64,000 bases of DNA, taken from contig NC_063274.1 of NCBI RefSeq assembly GCF_910591885.1, positions 4,154,001 to 4,218,000 on the forward strand, in the 5' to 3' direction. The DNA comes from Bombus terrestris (Eukaryota > Arthropoda > Insecta > Hymenoptera > Apidae). The translations under genes and the position numbers were made by a program. The notes under the pieces are model-generated. The model was given only the letters and a program-made list of their open reading frames with translations, had not been told where the DNA came from and made no database searches. Below are positions 35,641 to 48,305 of the stretch, piece by piece; within the stretch, counting starts at the first letter, position 1; every line of letters starts with the position of its first letter.

Positions 35641-36660
35641 GAAGAAATCTTAAAACGCGCGATCGTATCTCCTCAAGCTGGACTTCCAGATCTTCGAATA
35701 TTGCTTAACTACTACAATTTTCATCCTGCATAGTGAAAACCAACATCTCGACATGTAAGTTATCACAGTCGTCGCTACTTACTCCGAGGTAAGAAAATGC
35801 GAACACGCGAACACGCCAGATTATCTTAAAGCGACGTACAAAGAGAACGTTAAGACGCGCAACACCGAACCAAGTGAACCGAGAAAGAGCTCCGGTTCGT
35901 TTTCAATGCTCGACCCAGAAAGACGACAGTGGCGAATCGTCGAAAGACGCAAAACGGTCGAGCGACACAGCAATAAAAGCGACAATGGTAGCTTTTACGA
36001 AGACAACGGCGTGAGAACGGTTACACGTATCCGCACGCGTCTCCGCGCTCATGTTCCCGTTTTCTTTTTCGCCTCTCCGTTCCCTTCGTCGCGATAAATC
36101 GCAAACCCGACGATAAGTTGTCTCTGTCGACCCGTTTCCCTTCCGCTTCTCTCTCCCTCTCTCTCTTTCTCTCTCTCCGCCAACGAGATACTCGAGTTTC
36201 AAACGCTTTTAAGTGCTTTCCGCTGTTGCCTCTGAACTACCGAAAATCTAACCGTTGTGTATCCATCTCGGATCCCCCTTCTGTTCCAGCCATCCGCCGG
36301 AATTCCTTCGCAGAAAAGAAACGTACCATGGATCTGGCCAAACTCGTGGAAGAGAAAGAGGAACGCGTTCGCGACGTTTGCGACGACCAAGCGCCGCGAA
36401 AAGAGACGAAGCATCGTTATTTTATTTCGTAGTATAGAAGTTATTACGCTTGGGATCAAAGGGGAAACTGCGTGCTGAACCAGGTTTTCGGGGATGGGAT
36501 AGAGCACTGGCTCTGAAAGCCTCGTCTCGCTTGTAAACATTCTGCTCGCGTTTTTGCCTCGTTTAACGTTTTTCGAGGCGAGGATCCTTGGACGTGGTTG
36601 TTTTCTTCCCCTCTATGCGCTTGTTGCTTTTTTCGTTGGATCAAAGTGGTGCAGAAGTAA
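35640..36660. promoter_or_regulatory. CpG-rich island with CT-repeat; candidate internal promoter
   Basis: A kilobase of elevated CpG with a (CT)n tract at about 36149-36178. Long open frames occur on both strands because stops are rare in this composition. CpG islands with polypyrimidine/GAGA-like tracts are plausible promoter architecture in insects. A small Kozak-favourable ORF lies at 36328. Confidence 0.35.
36328..36432 (+). CDS. small ORF, 34 residues, highly charged
   Basis: The ATG sits in a good animal context (GTACCATGG) inside the CpG island and encodes MDLAKLVEEKEERVRDVCDD followed by a basic tail, then TAG. The Leu/Val-spaced acidic/basic pattern could form a short helix. It might be a micropeptide, an upstream ORF of an unrecognised transcript, or chance. 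No homologue is recognised. Confidence 0.15.
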   Translation: MDLAKLVEEKEERVRDVCDDQAPRKETKHRYFIS

Positions 36661-36874
36661 TGGGATTTTGTGGCGTTTTCAAGAGGAACGCAGTCTCATA
36701 TCGATGAATAGAAAAGTTGGCTTTTTAATTGATATGACTGAAAATACGATTAATCGTATGCGCTATTTGTAGTAGGAGATGAACGTAGAATAAGTTTAAA
36801 CTAGGGAAAGGAGGAAAGAATTTATTTGTTCATGTAAGATTCATAGGTTCGTAGATGAATTCTTATCGTAGTGG

Positions 36875-37212
36875 ATTCTGGTATTGATAGTGAGCTCGTC
36901 GTACATGGAATTTGGGAATTGTACATCGAGCTCGTATCATCTTGCTCCTAGAATAAAACTGATTGAAATATAATCTTTAAATTTTAATAAATATCGAAAA
37001 AACAATATAACGTAATATAATATAATATAATAGAAATAAAAGGAATATTCTGGCATTGATAGTGAGCTTGTTGTACATGGAATTTGGGAATTGTACATCG
37101 AGCTCGTTTCATCTTGCTCCTAGAATAAAACTGATTGAAATATAGTCTTTAAATTTTAAAAATATCAAAAAACAATATAACGTAATATAATATAATAGAA
37201 ATAAAAGGAAAA
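36875..37212. repeat. tandem duplication, two ~170-bp units
   Basis: ATTCTGGTATTGATAGTGAG at 36875 recurs at 37047 (period 172). Both copies contain GTACATGGAATTTGGGAATT and the tail TAACGTAATATAATATAAT. Differences are few: single substitutions and one or two TATAA units. This points to recent duplication. Confidence 0.92.
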
Positions 37213-40200
37213 TACAATGGAGGTTTGGTAGAATTAACGCGACAATAAACATTTGATAGATTTGATAATTTTCGATCACTTTTATACAAAATCCAATATC
37301 AGAAATTGCTCGTATATGAATTTATACATCAATCCATTTATCAATGAATTTGTCTTATCTCAAGTCAATACATTCGTATTAACGTTTTACCAATCGATAC
37401 AATTTATATATCGAAGCCTATCGTTATCGAAATAAATTACAAATTCATACTCGGTTTATAGAACCCTATTCTATACTAATTATTTTATATTAATAACGTA
37501 TTATTATATATTATAAAATTATCGAACAACACAATCACCGTCGAATAAAAATATCGCAAAAGTATCAGAAATAAACCTATCGAAAAAGCTATCGCGGTAC
37601 AATTGTTCCCATTCCAGCGAAATTTATTGCGCAAACTTTTCCAACACGAAACACAAGCGCTATAATTAAACCGTGTAACTGAGCCTCGTCAAACTAATCG
37701 TAAACGTAATCAAGTATCGCGTATGATATCGTACATATACACGATATGATACATAATATGGAGTGAAAATTGAAAACAACAACAACGATGAATAATGGAA
37801 AATCATCATCGCAAAAGAGCAGCGTCGTAATTCAACTTCGACGTCAACGATATAACTGGCATAGTTATTTGGCTCGACGAGCGAAAACAATGATTGGAAA
37901 TGATGTCGGATCTCAGGGATGACGAACGTTGGTTGCATACGTGTTGCACGGTGACCTCCTGGCACGTCTCCAGTTTCACTCGTGTCGTTTTTACAGGTCG
38001 TAATTGGGAGTTTGTTTGAACGACCGCGAAGTGGAAAGTTCGAATTTTCCATGGCAAAAGTTCAATCATAACCGCAGTTGTCATACGATTCGCGGTTTAT
38101 AATAACGCGAACTGTACCCTTCAGCCTGCCGTTTGTTGCCTCTTTCACGTGCAGCTGCACGTCTAGTTCGTTAAACGTGTCGCGTATCGGTCATCCTGAA
38201 TTTATAACGAATAATTTCCTAATTAGGTCACGGAATAAAGTATTATATTAATAACGGAACTGGAGTATTTAAAGCTGCGATCGTTTCCATCTCTCTGTTA
38301 GAGTTATCTTACGTACTAACTTACCAACAATCACATTAGGTTGATCAGGAAAGTTATTTTTTCATCGAATTCTTTTTGTACGTTTATAACTTCATTCAGA
38401 GATTTCTAGAAATCGTAAATCCTTGAAATAAGTATATATTTTATTCGTCTGTACGTACAATGTAAATATTTAATATATCAATGTAATAAAAATATCAAAT
38501 AAATGATCTAGAAAGAAGTGATTAATAAATTGCTGCAAAGAGTATTGGTTAAGAAAATGTTCGACGTAAGTAGCTTTCGAAGTCTTTCTTAGATACGCTG
38601 GTAATTTTCGCAGGATAAAATGTTCAATATTCCGACACAAGAAGAAAGAAAAATATTTCAATAATAAAACTGAAAAATTCAACAGCGACGTATCTAATAA
38701 ACGAATCGGGATACAGGTAGAAAGCAATGGAAAGGCACGACCAATACCTTTTAACGCGTTGCCATTCAAAGAACAAAAGGACAGAATTTTTCCATCGACA
38801 TTCAACGATATTCGTTATTGCGATAATATTAGCGAATTGGCAAGCGAAAGATTGCATAACAGATTAATAGATTTTAATCCCGCAATAGGCACAGTTTTAC
38901 ATCAGATGGGGCAATTAATTAGAGCTGATAACTTGCAACTTGTGATGCATAAAATTCTGTTACTCTTTTTATATAACTGGAGATTTGTACAATGGATTTT
39001 AGGTCGAGTTTATCGACAGCTGGATTGTGATTTCGTCTTATAACTGTAACAACGATCGATCGTAATTTCACGAGTGGAACGTAAGGATGAAATCTGGACG
39101 AAGCAGATTATCCGGATGTTTCACAACGATTTCCCTTTGTAACGAATTAATTGAGAAAAATGCAGCAGACTCCATTTTCGAACGTTAGCTGGCACGAAAA
39201 TTCCGAAACACTGGAGCGGATTTTACATTTGTAGCTGCAAGATGAATTCGAAACAGGAAGCGAAAGTTGAAAAGCTTTTACCCTGATTCCGAGGCAGTAT
39301 CTATACGTGGGAAAACGCGATAATGGATAACGAGATAAAAGCGTACGTTCCATTAAATCCAACATTTTTCCTAACCAACAAGACGAAACAAATCCTACCA
39401 GTCGGTTCTGGCAAGCTTGTTAATTGGTATTTGGGAAATGTGCTGAGTTTTTATCATCGAACGAATCAATCGATATATACAAGAGAGTCCATCGTCTAAT
39501 TAACTTTCTGTTATATAATAAAATTACGTAATTTTCGTGGACAAAGGCAAGTTGAACAAATCTGAATGAGTCGAAAGTAAAGAGCTTTGTATTCGAATAA
39601 ATACGCATCATAAACACATTATGAAACCACGGTGTAATATCCAGCTAGGAAAACAGTTCCTTGATGGATAAGCTAGTGGAAACTTAGTATTAATATCCAA
39701 CGAGAACGATTACATTGACGAACTACTTTTCGCGGAAACATGGACTGCATTCACTGCACGGCTGCATGCAAATACCGCAAATGATGGATTACACGGGCGT
39801 TGAAGATTTTCCAAAATATTGGCGAACGGAGTTTTAGAACGTGAAAGTGGATTATTCTGGTCGTGAAGTTGCTGTGAAACTAATACGATAATTATTCATT
39901 CGCTGACGACGAATTTTTGATGGACGAATAGGACGCTTTTAAGAAAGGAAAGTTTCTGGCAGTGAAGGTGAGGCATTGTTCCCTGGCTTTGTCGTCCTTT
40001 TTTCATAATACAAGTTTTACACCTTTCTCCGAAGGTGAAGTTTTTTCGATCGTTTCGGAACGATAATTTGGACCTCGAGAGTTCTTCGTTTTGAGAAGAA
40101 ATTTTATTTGCAAATCGATTTCAATCCTTTTCGAATTCTATTTGGGTAGAATAGATAACTGAAATTTTAGTAATTGCAGGATTGTTTAAAAAGTTATTTG

Positions 40201-40650
40201 GAATTTATATTTTCGGAAATAAATTACGAAATAATCTAAACAGGAGTGAACGACTTTTAAACAGGTGTAGTTAGCATAATTTGAAACTTAAAACTTCGCC
40301 AAAATTTCACTATGTAAAATTTCAATAATAACGTTAATTTAATCGTGCGAGAGGGATTTAATAATGCCCCCCTCATTTTCATGTTATTGTTACTGATTAA
40401 ATAACATCACCGTAGGCAAAGTATATTGTTGGAACGCGACTTAAAGAGTTTATATAAGAGCCACTTTACATGGAAGTACGAGCATACTCTCGGAGCGTGC
40501 TTCTCAGATCTATCGTCAGTTTCATTATCACTGAGAAGCGCTTAATTAAAAAAGTTTGGTATTTTGCCTTGTTCATAGACATGTTGATGCTCAAGTACTC
40601 TTTGGGATTAAGTATAATACATATTGTATTATATATTATATATAATACTT
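37213..40650. other. intronic DNA without recognised features
   Basis: AT-rich sequence. A TTAGGTTGATCAGGAAAG motif at 38337 loosely recalls the mariner end, but I find no partner. No gene seen. Confidence 0.4.
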
Positions 40651-40662
40651 ATTAAATATATA

Positions 40663-40973
40663 CAGGGTGGTTGGTAACTGGTGGTACAAACGGAAAGGGG
40701 GTGTTTCTACGCGAAAAAATAAGTCGAAAATATAGAATAAAAATTTTTCGTTTGAGGCTTTGTTTTCGAGAAAATCGACTTTGAATTTTTGCTCGGTACG
40801 CGTGCACGTTATAACGAGACGTGATAAAGTGCATGCGTACCGAGCGAAAATTCAAAGTCAATTTTCTCGAAAACAAAGCCGCAAACGAAAAATTTTTATT
40901 CTATATTTTCGACTTATTTTTTCGCGTAGAAACACCCCCTTTCCGTTTGTACCACCAGTTACCAACCACCCTG
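40663..40973. mobile_element. near-perfect 311-bp palindromic MITE
   Basis: CAGGGTGGTTGGTAACTGGT at the left end is reproduced as its reverse complement at the right end (ending AACCACCCTG). The inverted identity continues with very few mismatches for about 145 bp per arm (40663-40807 and 40829-40973), around a ~21-nt loop. It is flanked on both sides by TATATA, consistent with a TA-type target duplication. The open frames on both strands of this block are mirror images of each other, not genes. Confidence 0.92.
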
Positions 40974-40979
40974 TATATA

Positions 40980-43900
40980 GGTAATATCGATAAGATTAAT
41001 TCTCTGGTAGTGGGTTTCAGACAGTAATTTCCAGAGAAATAGAAGCGATTGTTAATCGAAAATCCATTATTTAAATAATTTCGTTAATTCCATAATAACC
41101 TCAACTTCAACAGAGATATAAGCAATTAAAGTGAAATCCAATTTTCGTGGCTGTTAAATAAAGTTTAAACATCTGTAACGTACAACATATACGTAATATT
41201 CCTTTTAACACCGATTTTAATATCGTTCCGGGCAACAGTTACACGTTACAGTTTGTTCGAGAACAAAACATAATCCCGAGCCTTTTACTTCCAAATCCGA
41301 CTTTTAGTCATGCGAGCCACCGAGGCATTTCCTTTAATACCTCTCCCGCTTTATCCTGGCAAAACGCAAAGTCGAGCACAGATCTGAAAACATCAAGCAC
41401 AGATGCACACGCGGTCTGTTTCGAAAAGCACGATCCGCAATGAAACAGTGGCGTACACCTTGCAATCGAATAGAACAGACAGAGAAAATAACTGTGTCAC
41501 ACTGTCCTTGTGTGACAGTGTGATTTCATTCTACTGAAGTGTACAGGTAAAAAAGAAACACGATAAGTCGAACATATTTCTCATGTTGTGTTCGAGAGTA
41601 ATTTTAACATTTGAAAGTGTTTTTCTCAGATTCTGTGTTTCATTTCCATAGTATTAAATTTTTATGGTCGTAGGCAAGTGAAAAGATTATCATTTGACGA
41701 ATAGATTTTGTGTGTTATAAAAAGCAAATTTGAAATTTAAACGTTTAAACAGATTGAATTATCATGATTATATTAGCAAACTTGGAAATGCATCTAAATA
41801 TATATATATAGGAATTGCAACGTATTTAATATGAGTATATATGTGATAGAAATGAGACTAAGAGTCTTCTTGTCCACTATATTAATAAATCTCAGTATTC
41901 AAAGTTTACAGGAAATATTTTATCATTCTTATATATATTTTCGATTGGTTTAAAAATACCTCGATATAATCACGATAATCATATCTGATTATAGAAGTAA
42001 CGAAATTTCAACATATTTTACATAACACATGGATGCTACGTGGAGAGATAAAAGCTTTCCATGCTGAATATCCAAATACTTTTGTAATCCTGTGTAATGA
42101 ATTAGTACGTAAGAGCTGTAATAAAAATGTACAATTGCGCGCTAATACTTTTTGCAGCTATGATATTTCATATCATATATAGCATTTTACCCAGCGAGTG
42201 GCATAAAAGACAGAAAATTAATAAAAGTGGACTTATCCTATTTTTCTCTTGTGGTATTCAAGTCCACTTACCGACGAATAAAAACATTTTTTCCTTTTCT
42301 CGTGGAACAACCCTAGGTCAACGTACATGATTCATTTAACGTCCTGACCGTCACGTAACGACCGACCGCCTAGAGTCATTATATTCACAATTCAGCTTTT
42401 ACTATTTTCTTAAACAGATTCTTTCCTTACCAACGATCTTTTCTCGTTTCCGCTACATCGACTTGTTCTTTTACTTCTTTTTCACGTTCCCTTGACAGAA
42501 CCATTTTTCGTTGGAAATGTAGCACGACCAACCTGGTCCACTCGGTTTCACTGATTGCTATTCAAACTTTCGGTTACATGACGCGACTTTCCAAGTGCCA
42601 TGCCATAAACTCACGTTTCTACCTATCCGCTAGATTTCGGTCTCTGCCTCAGTTACGTTGTTACGATGGGACGGACGAGGGTTGGAGGAACGTGAAGAGA
42701 GGTTCCATGGAATGTCACGTATGAAGTAAAGAGACATGTTCTTTTTATTTCTTGTTTCAATTTTAAGAACCAGTTTTCTTGATTTTAATAGCATATTTAG
42801 CTTTCGCGTTTGGTACTGACGACTGACGCTGAAATTGAAAAAGGCAAAATTTTGCATGAAGGATATTAAAGTGAAGTATGCGTGAAAAATGTATAATTTT
42901 AGAAGAAAACTAGCTTCTATAAAATGTTTGAATTTTTTAAAAATGCACCATTGTGAATCTGTAAATTACATTACGACAAATTATGAGTTTGTTATTTTGT
43001 CCACTTTGATAGTTCTATCGTCAGTGATGGTATTTCTGATTCATGAATTCTAAGTTCATTGTTAATGGACGAAATATACAAAAATTTGCAAAATATACGA
43101 AAAATAATAATTATAATATTAAATTATAACAGTGAGGACTAGAAATATTTTGATTCTCATCACAAGTTCCATATTCAGATTTTACGGGTCCAGTTTTCTC
43201 AGGGCTAAAGCAACAAACCTTTTCATAACTTTCGTTATTCTGCTTACTTGTGTAAATTGGAGCCTTTCAATTATTCTAAGCGTTTCAAGTGAAAATAATA
43301 ATACAGTCACATTGATACAAAGAAATAAAGATTAAGAGAAAAGGATACTGAAATCTGAGTTATCTGTTGTCAAACTTATACTGACTCCAACGTTACGTGA
43401 AGAATCACGTACTCGCAGTTATATTACCCAAGAAATATATGTCGTGATTTTAAGCGGCTGACAACCGTGGATAAACCCAAGTTCTTCGTCAGTCGTTTCA
43501 CGTTACTGAAATTTCAACGATTTTCTCCAAGCTCACGGGATTCCTCGGAAAAACACTCGATCTGTGCGATGTACTACGGACTAGCAAGCGCATAATACCG
43601 TCCTTAAAAATATTTCTACACTGCGTGAATATATAATATACAATATCACACGAGAACCTCGGTATTTTCTTTCTTAGATAGATTTTAACGTCGCATTAGC
43701 TGCACCTATGTGGTTACCAGCGACGATAATGCGAGCAGAGAGAAATCTGCATATTTTTTGAAGGGTTTATTCTGAGAATTACAACTTTAACTCTCCTGCG
43801 ATCTTGGGTATTTTATATTTATGCGATCTCAGTCTTATCTCAACAAGTATTTCAGCAAAACTTTAGCATAAAATTGAAAGAAGAAATCATGCAATATTAA

Positions 43901-46900
43901 TAACGATTCTATTATATATTTTTCGAAAGTACAGAAATTTTTGAACCATAGGAATTGGGTTGCAGGTAACTCGAAGAACTTGATGTATTATGACAATGTG
44001 ATATTCTATGACGGTGAAACGTGCATACAGATATGCTACTGTCCGTAATAATATTCTGCATTACATTATATCATTTATTTATTTAAATTTATTTATTTAA
44101 AGGTATACAAAATTCGTATCGTGTAAGATATACAAACTAAAATATTCGTTAATGACATTTAATAAACAAAATAAATCTAATCATATTGAATTCTTTTATT
44201 AATATCTACAATGTAGTGATTATGCATAGCAATCTTGCGTAAACCAAAAAGTTACTTCTTTCTCACAATATCTCGTTTCGTTAATCGAGGCGAGAAAAAC
44301 GACGATTGTCATTGACAAAGTAAAATGTTCTCTGATCGTTTATTGACTCTGTTGGCCACGGTTACAGACGCGATTAATCATCGAGCTTTGTTGGAACTAG
44401 GCAATGGTCTCGACGGTCCATATGAGGGTACCCTTACTACCAAAACCTTCCGAGTAAACTACCGTCGTTCACAATCGTTTCGCTTGTTTATTTTTCCTCG
44501 ATTCGAAGCTCCGTTCGGTTATTTTGTTCGTAGCTGCACGAGCAGAGATCCTCTCGAATAATTCTTCGCGAAGAATCGAGCGTTCTTATTCCACTTACAT
44601 ACATATGTATATCGATTTGATGGTGAATCTATGGATCGAGAAATTGTCAATTTAAACGCGAGCACGACCAGCTCCAACTATTTTTCCGCTATCGTAATTG
44701 TTTATCGTTTTAGATGTGCTATTGGAAAGGACACTGTTTCTCTGCTGAAATAGCACGGAAGGATAAAAGCTGTACCGTAAAACGTCTGAGATAGTCGCGA
44801 TATCTGTCAGATGTGCAAATTTATTTCTCGTTCCAGGTTTAAAATTTTATTAGATGTGGCTCGGTTACACGTATGTCGATGGTATCTCGATGACAAGTCG
44901 TTGCGTTAGATACTGATATTCCTCTGAGAGATTTGCAGAATTTTAAGAAGCAATTTTCAATATCTTTTCTATTTTATGTACGAGTGGAAGATATATCTTG
45001 AGTTGGATTGTTCACTAGTATTTGGTGGAAGTAAAGTGATTGGATAATTAGACTGCGGATGTTTATGTAAATTTGTAGTTGTGTGAATACAACTAAAAGA
45101 ATAGGACCTATACAAACTCGTGAAATATAACGAGTATATATAATAAAAGTATATATAATATAATCCTACAACGAGTGTAGGATATTTTATATATGTCTCT
45201 CGTTAGTAATTTTTCGTATCCTTAAACTTTCCATAGTTGCATAAAAGTCTACAACACAGTGGTATCGATACGTAACAGTGACGACATGCTTTCAAAATTG
45301 AAAATTTGAAAATTACATTTGCCTATAAATGTCTGTGTCTTCCGCTAACTATTAATGAATATAAAGATATTTCCTTTGATTGGACAATGTTCAATTCAAA
45401 TTTCATTAAACGCTCGGTGCAGAAACGATAACGTGTTAAATGAAATAGACCTATGTTCAAATGAATCTTGACAGTAGCCGAAGCGTGATACGCTGGATTA
45501 AAGCTGACGATCATACTTCAAAGACTCTATTCTCATATTCTATTTTATTAACCTATTTATCTACCGAATATGGTTACCCAGGAAGAAATGGTGGAAGAAT
45601 CTTAAATTTCAATACACAATTTATTAAGGATTAGCGTGTTGAAACGATTTTGTGAGAAAGTAAACTTGTGCGCTGGGCTGAAATATCATACCTCAAGGAT
45701 GATATGATAAAGTTAAAACATATTGATCGTCGTATAATGGTTCGCTTTTCTCATTAAATCAGTAAATCTAAGATCAGTAAAATACTAGATCAGAGAATCG
45801 GGTTTGAATTTCCTTAGACGCTACTTTTACGCATAATAAATTTCTATTACCTTTTATCGATTTTCATACATATTTATATATGCAAATCGAATGTAAATTG
45901 AAAGAAGCAATAAGCTTCTTTCGAATTTTCTGTTTTTCACTATATGGTAATATTTATCAGATACACGATTTTCTCTTAATCTGTATAAAATCGTGTATTT
46001 ATCTATGTACATCGTAGAAAATACAATAAACATTCGTAATGTTTAGCGTACTCTTGCGTCAACATTGCGTCACACAACGTTAATGTTTGTTGCTTTAATA
46101 GGTCTAAAGATTTCGTTAGTTTTTTAATTTAATTTTAATTACTAAATTTAAAATGTAAGTTTAAATTGTAAAATGTAAGTTTAAAGGCCATTGTCAGCAT
46201 TTTAACAAACAGCTGTTCTAGTTTAATAATTAATAATAATTCATAATTTATAATTTCTACCATTATTACAATGCCACTTTTATATTCGTTTCGATAAGAT
46301 TATCCTTTGTATTCTATTAATTCTTGGAATCGAATTACAGTAGTTTGATGTTCGTTTTGAGCGACAGTAACTAACCAAGTGAAACATAATTCACAATATC
46401 TGGATCTTAGAATCACGTCGTACTTCGTGCAGGAAAATTTTCTTTGCTACGTTTAATCTTTGTTGACCTAGCAAAGTAACACACGTGACAGATTATATCA
46501 ATGAACGAAGATTATAGTCATCGCGCTTGACTGACAATTAAATGCTTCATTAACTTTCTGGCGACTTAATGCGTATACTACAAGCGAGTACAAATAAAGA
46601 AATATCTTGTTTATAACCTGAAGAACATCGTGAGGGTATAATAAACAAGTCTGTAAGTGACTTGTTCTTACTTTGTAGGTACAATTTTTGAACGATTTGG
46701 ACATATTGTTAGAGAGAAAGCTATGTGCACTGTTAAAAAAATCAAACATGTTAGTGGAAAAACAATTGCCCAAAATTCTGTCGAATTTGAAACTTAAAAA
46801 TTGATAGGTTTGGACTAGATTTATAATATCGGTAAGTTTTATACGCAATTGAAGAAAAAAGGAATCGGAACAAAATAATAATTTATTGTCCATTTGATAT

Positions 46901-47740
46901 ATTTTTCAAAACTTTCGGGAGTATTTTTAAATTCTACAATATTAGTGGTTCTACGTTCAAATGAACGAAGAAGTAGCCACATTTGTTAGATTATGAATAA
47001 AATAATTTATTACGCTTTCGATTTATTTTCCGAAGTCCTTGAGAATATTTTTCTGTTAAACATGATGACCATATTCTTTATATTATCTCGAAACCATTAT
47101 ATGTTTATAAGAAACTCCAGCAGATTTAAATAACTTATATTTTAATACCGAGAAGAATAAAATTACTTTTCTCCAGAATGTTCCATATTTTTCCCCTCGA
47201 ATATTGTATTCTTATAATCGAGGTGCACGGCAGTGCACCAGCTAAGTTCGCTCGGCATCTGCCAACGCGGTAACCTTTACAGGAAACAACATAGAGCGAT
47301 TTTGACTTCTCCGCCCTGTAGCACAGTCTCACATTATGCTAAGATCATGGAAATTATATTACTTTATCTCGGATTCAACCTTGAGAAAATGCTTCTACGT
47401 TTTCACATTTCTACCTGAAGTCGTTTGGGATTTACAAAGATTGAAAAATCACCGGTTTCTTGTTCTAACTGATTCACCGACTGATTGGTCGACTGACCGA
47501 CTGGCTGACAAATCTAATTGACATTTGTAAAGAACTTAGAAATTTCAAATTTGCCACAAAGGCAGATCATTGTATCCAAAATATGAGAAAACTGGGAACC
47601 GAAGAATTCAAAAACAGAAAGTTGAAAAAACTGTTTTCTTTTGCAGACGTGTCAGAAATTTGAAATTCAGCATGCGAATAGATTCTGATCCACAAGCCAC
47701 GGTAAGACAGGTCCCAGAGAGGCCTAAAGTCGATGACAAA
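40980..47740. other. intronic DNA; small perfect hairpin at 41497-41523
   Basis: AT-rich. TCACACTGTC at 41497 is inverted at 41514 as GACAGTGTGA (10-bp stem, 7-nt loop). It is too short for a pre-miRNA. A TAAATTTAAAATGTAAGTT duplication lies near 46144-46184. No gene recognised. Frames such as 44325-44561 lack support. Confidence 0.4.
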
Positions 47741-47753
47741 GCAAAAATAAATG

Positions 47754-48302
47754 ATATCACAACAAAAACATGTCTATAAAAAAGGCGCCAATTTCCTGAC
47801 CTTCCAACTTGTTTGTCCCTGAAAAGGATAGAGATCTGAAAAGAAGCCAAGTTTGGACAGGACAAGATCTACAGTTTCGTTTGTTTCTAATTGGAGAAAA
47901 TACATTTTCAACTTGGCAAGCTTTCTTATAGAGACCAGTCTCTATAGTTTAGTTCCTTGTTTCTGGGATACCGTTTCTAGTTCCTCGCAATCTTCATCTG
48001 CTTTTAAGCAATTTTGCACCTTTCCCACGTGGTTTCCGAAATAAATCGACTGTCTTCTTTTAGCTTTTCCTTCCTCATTGGAATCCCTCGTTGTCTTCTT
48101 CCATTCGAGTAAAAACTGTATAGCTTTATGGAAACTTGCCAAGCTGAAAATGTATTTTCTGCAATTGGAAGCAATCGAAACTGTAGATCTTGTCCTGTCC
48201 AAGCTGGGCTTCTCCTTAGATGTCGACCCTTTTTACGAACAAACAAGTTGCGACGTCACGAACTAGGCGTCTTTTTTACAGATATGTTTCCGTTGTCATA
48301 AT
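47754..48302. mobile_element. ~550-bp foldback (long inverted repeat) element
   Basis: The left arm (about 47754-47925) and right arm (about 48120-48302) are inverted copies with moderate divergence. Shared landmarks are CATGTCTATAAAAAAGGCGCC against its counterpart near 48267-48288, AACTTGTTTGT, GACAGGACAAGATCTACAG and TTGGCAAGCTT. The ~195-bp spacer is unique. A + frame at 47853 and a - frame at 48202 both start MDRTRSTVS because they are the two arms of the repeat. No transposase seen. Confidence 0.85.
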
Positions 48303-48305
48303 GAG

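Noticed and set aside
38336..38370. TTAGGTTGATCAGGAAAG, mariner-end-like
   Set aside because: No inverted partner within a plausible distance and several mismatches to the two clear copies.
40451..40520. TATATAAG followed by an ATG at 40470
   Set aside because: The ATG lies too close to the TATA to be in its transcript, and the frame is low-complexity hydrophobic.
40652..40984. Two nearly identical ~74-codon frames on opposite strands (MFSRK...)
   Set aside because: They are the two arms of the palindromic MITE read from each strand, not a conserved protein.
47853..48202. Frames starting MDRTRSTVS on both strands
   Set aside because: They arise from the inverted arms of the foldback element.
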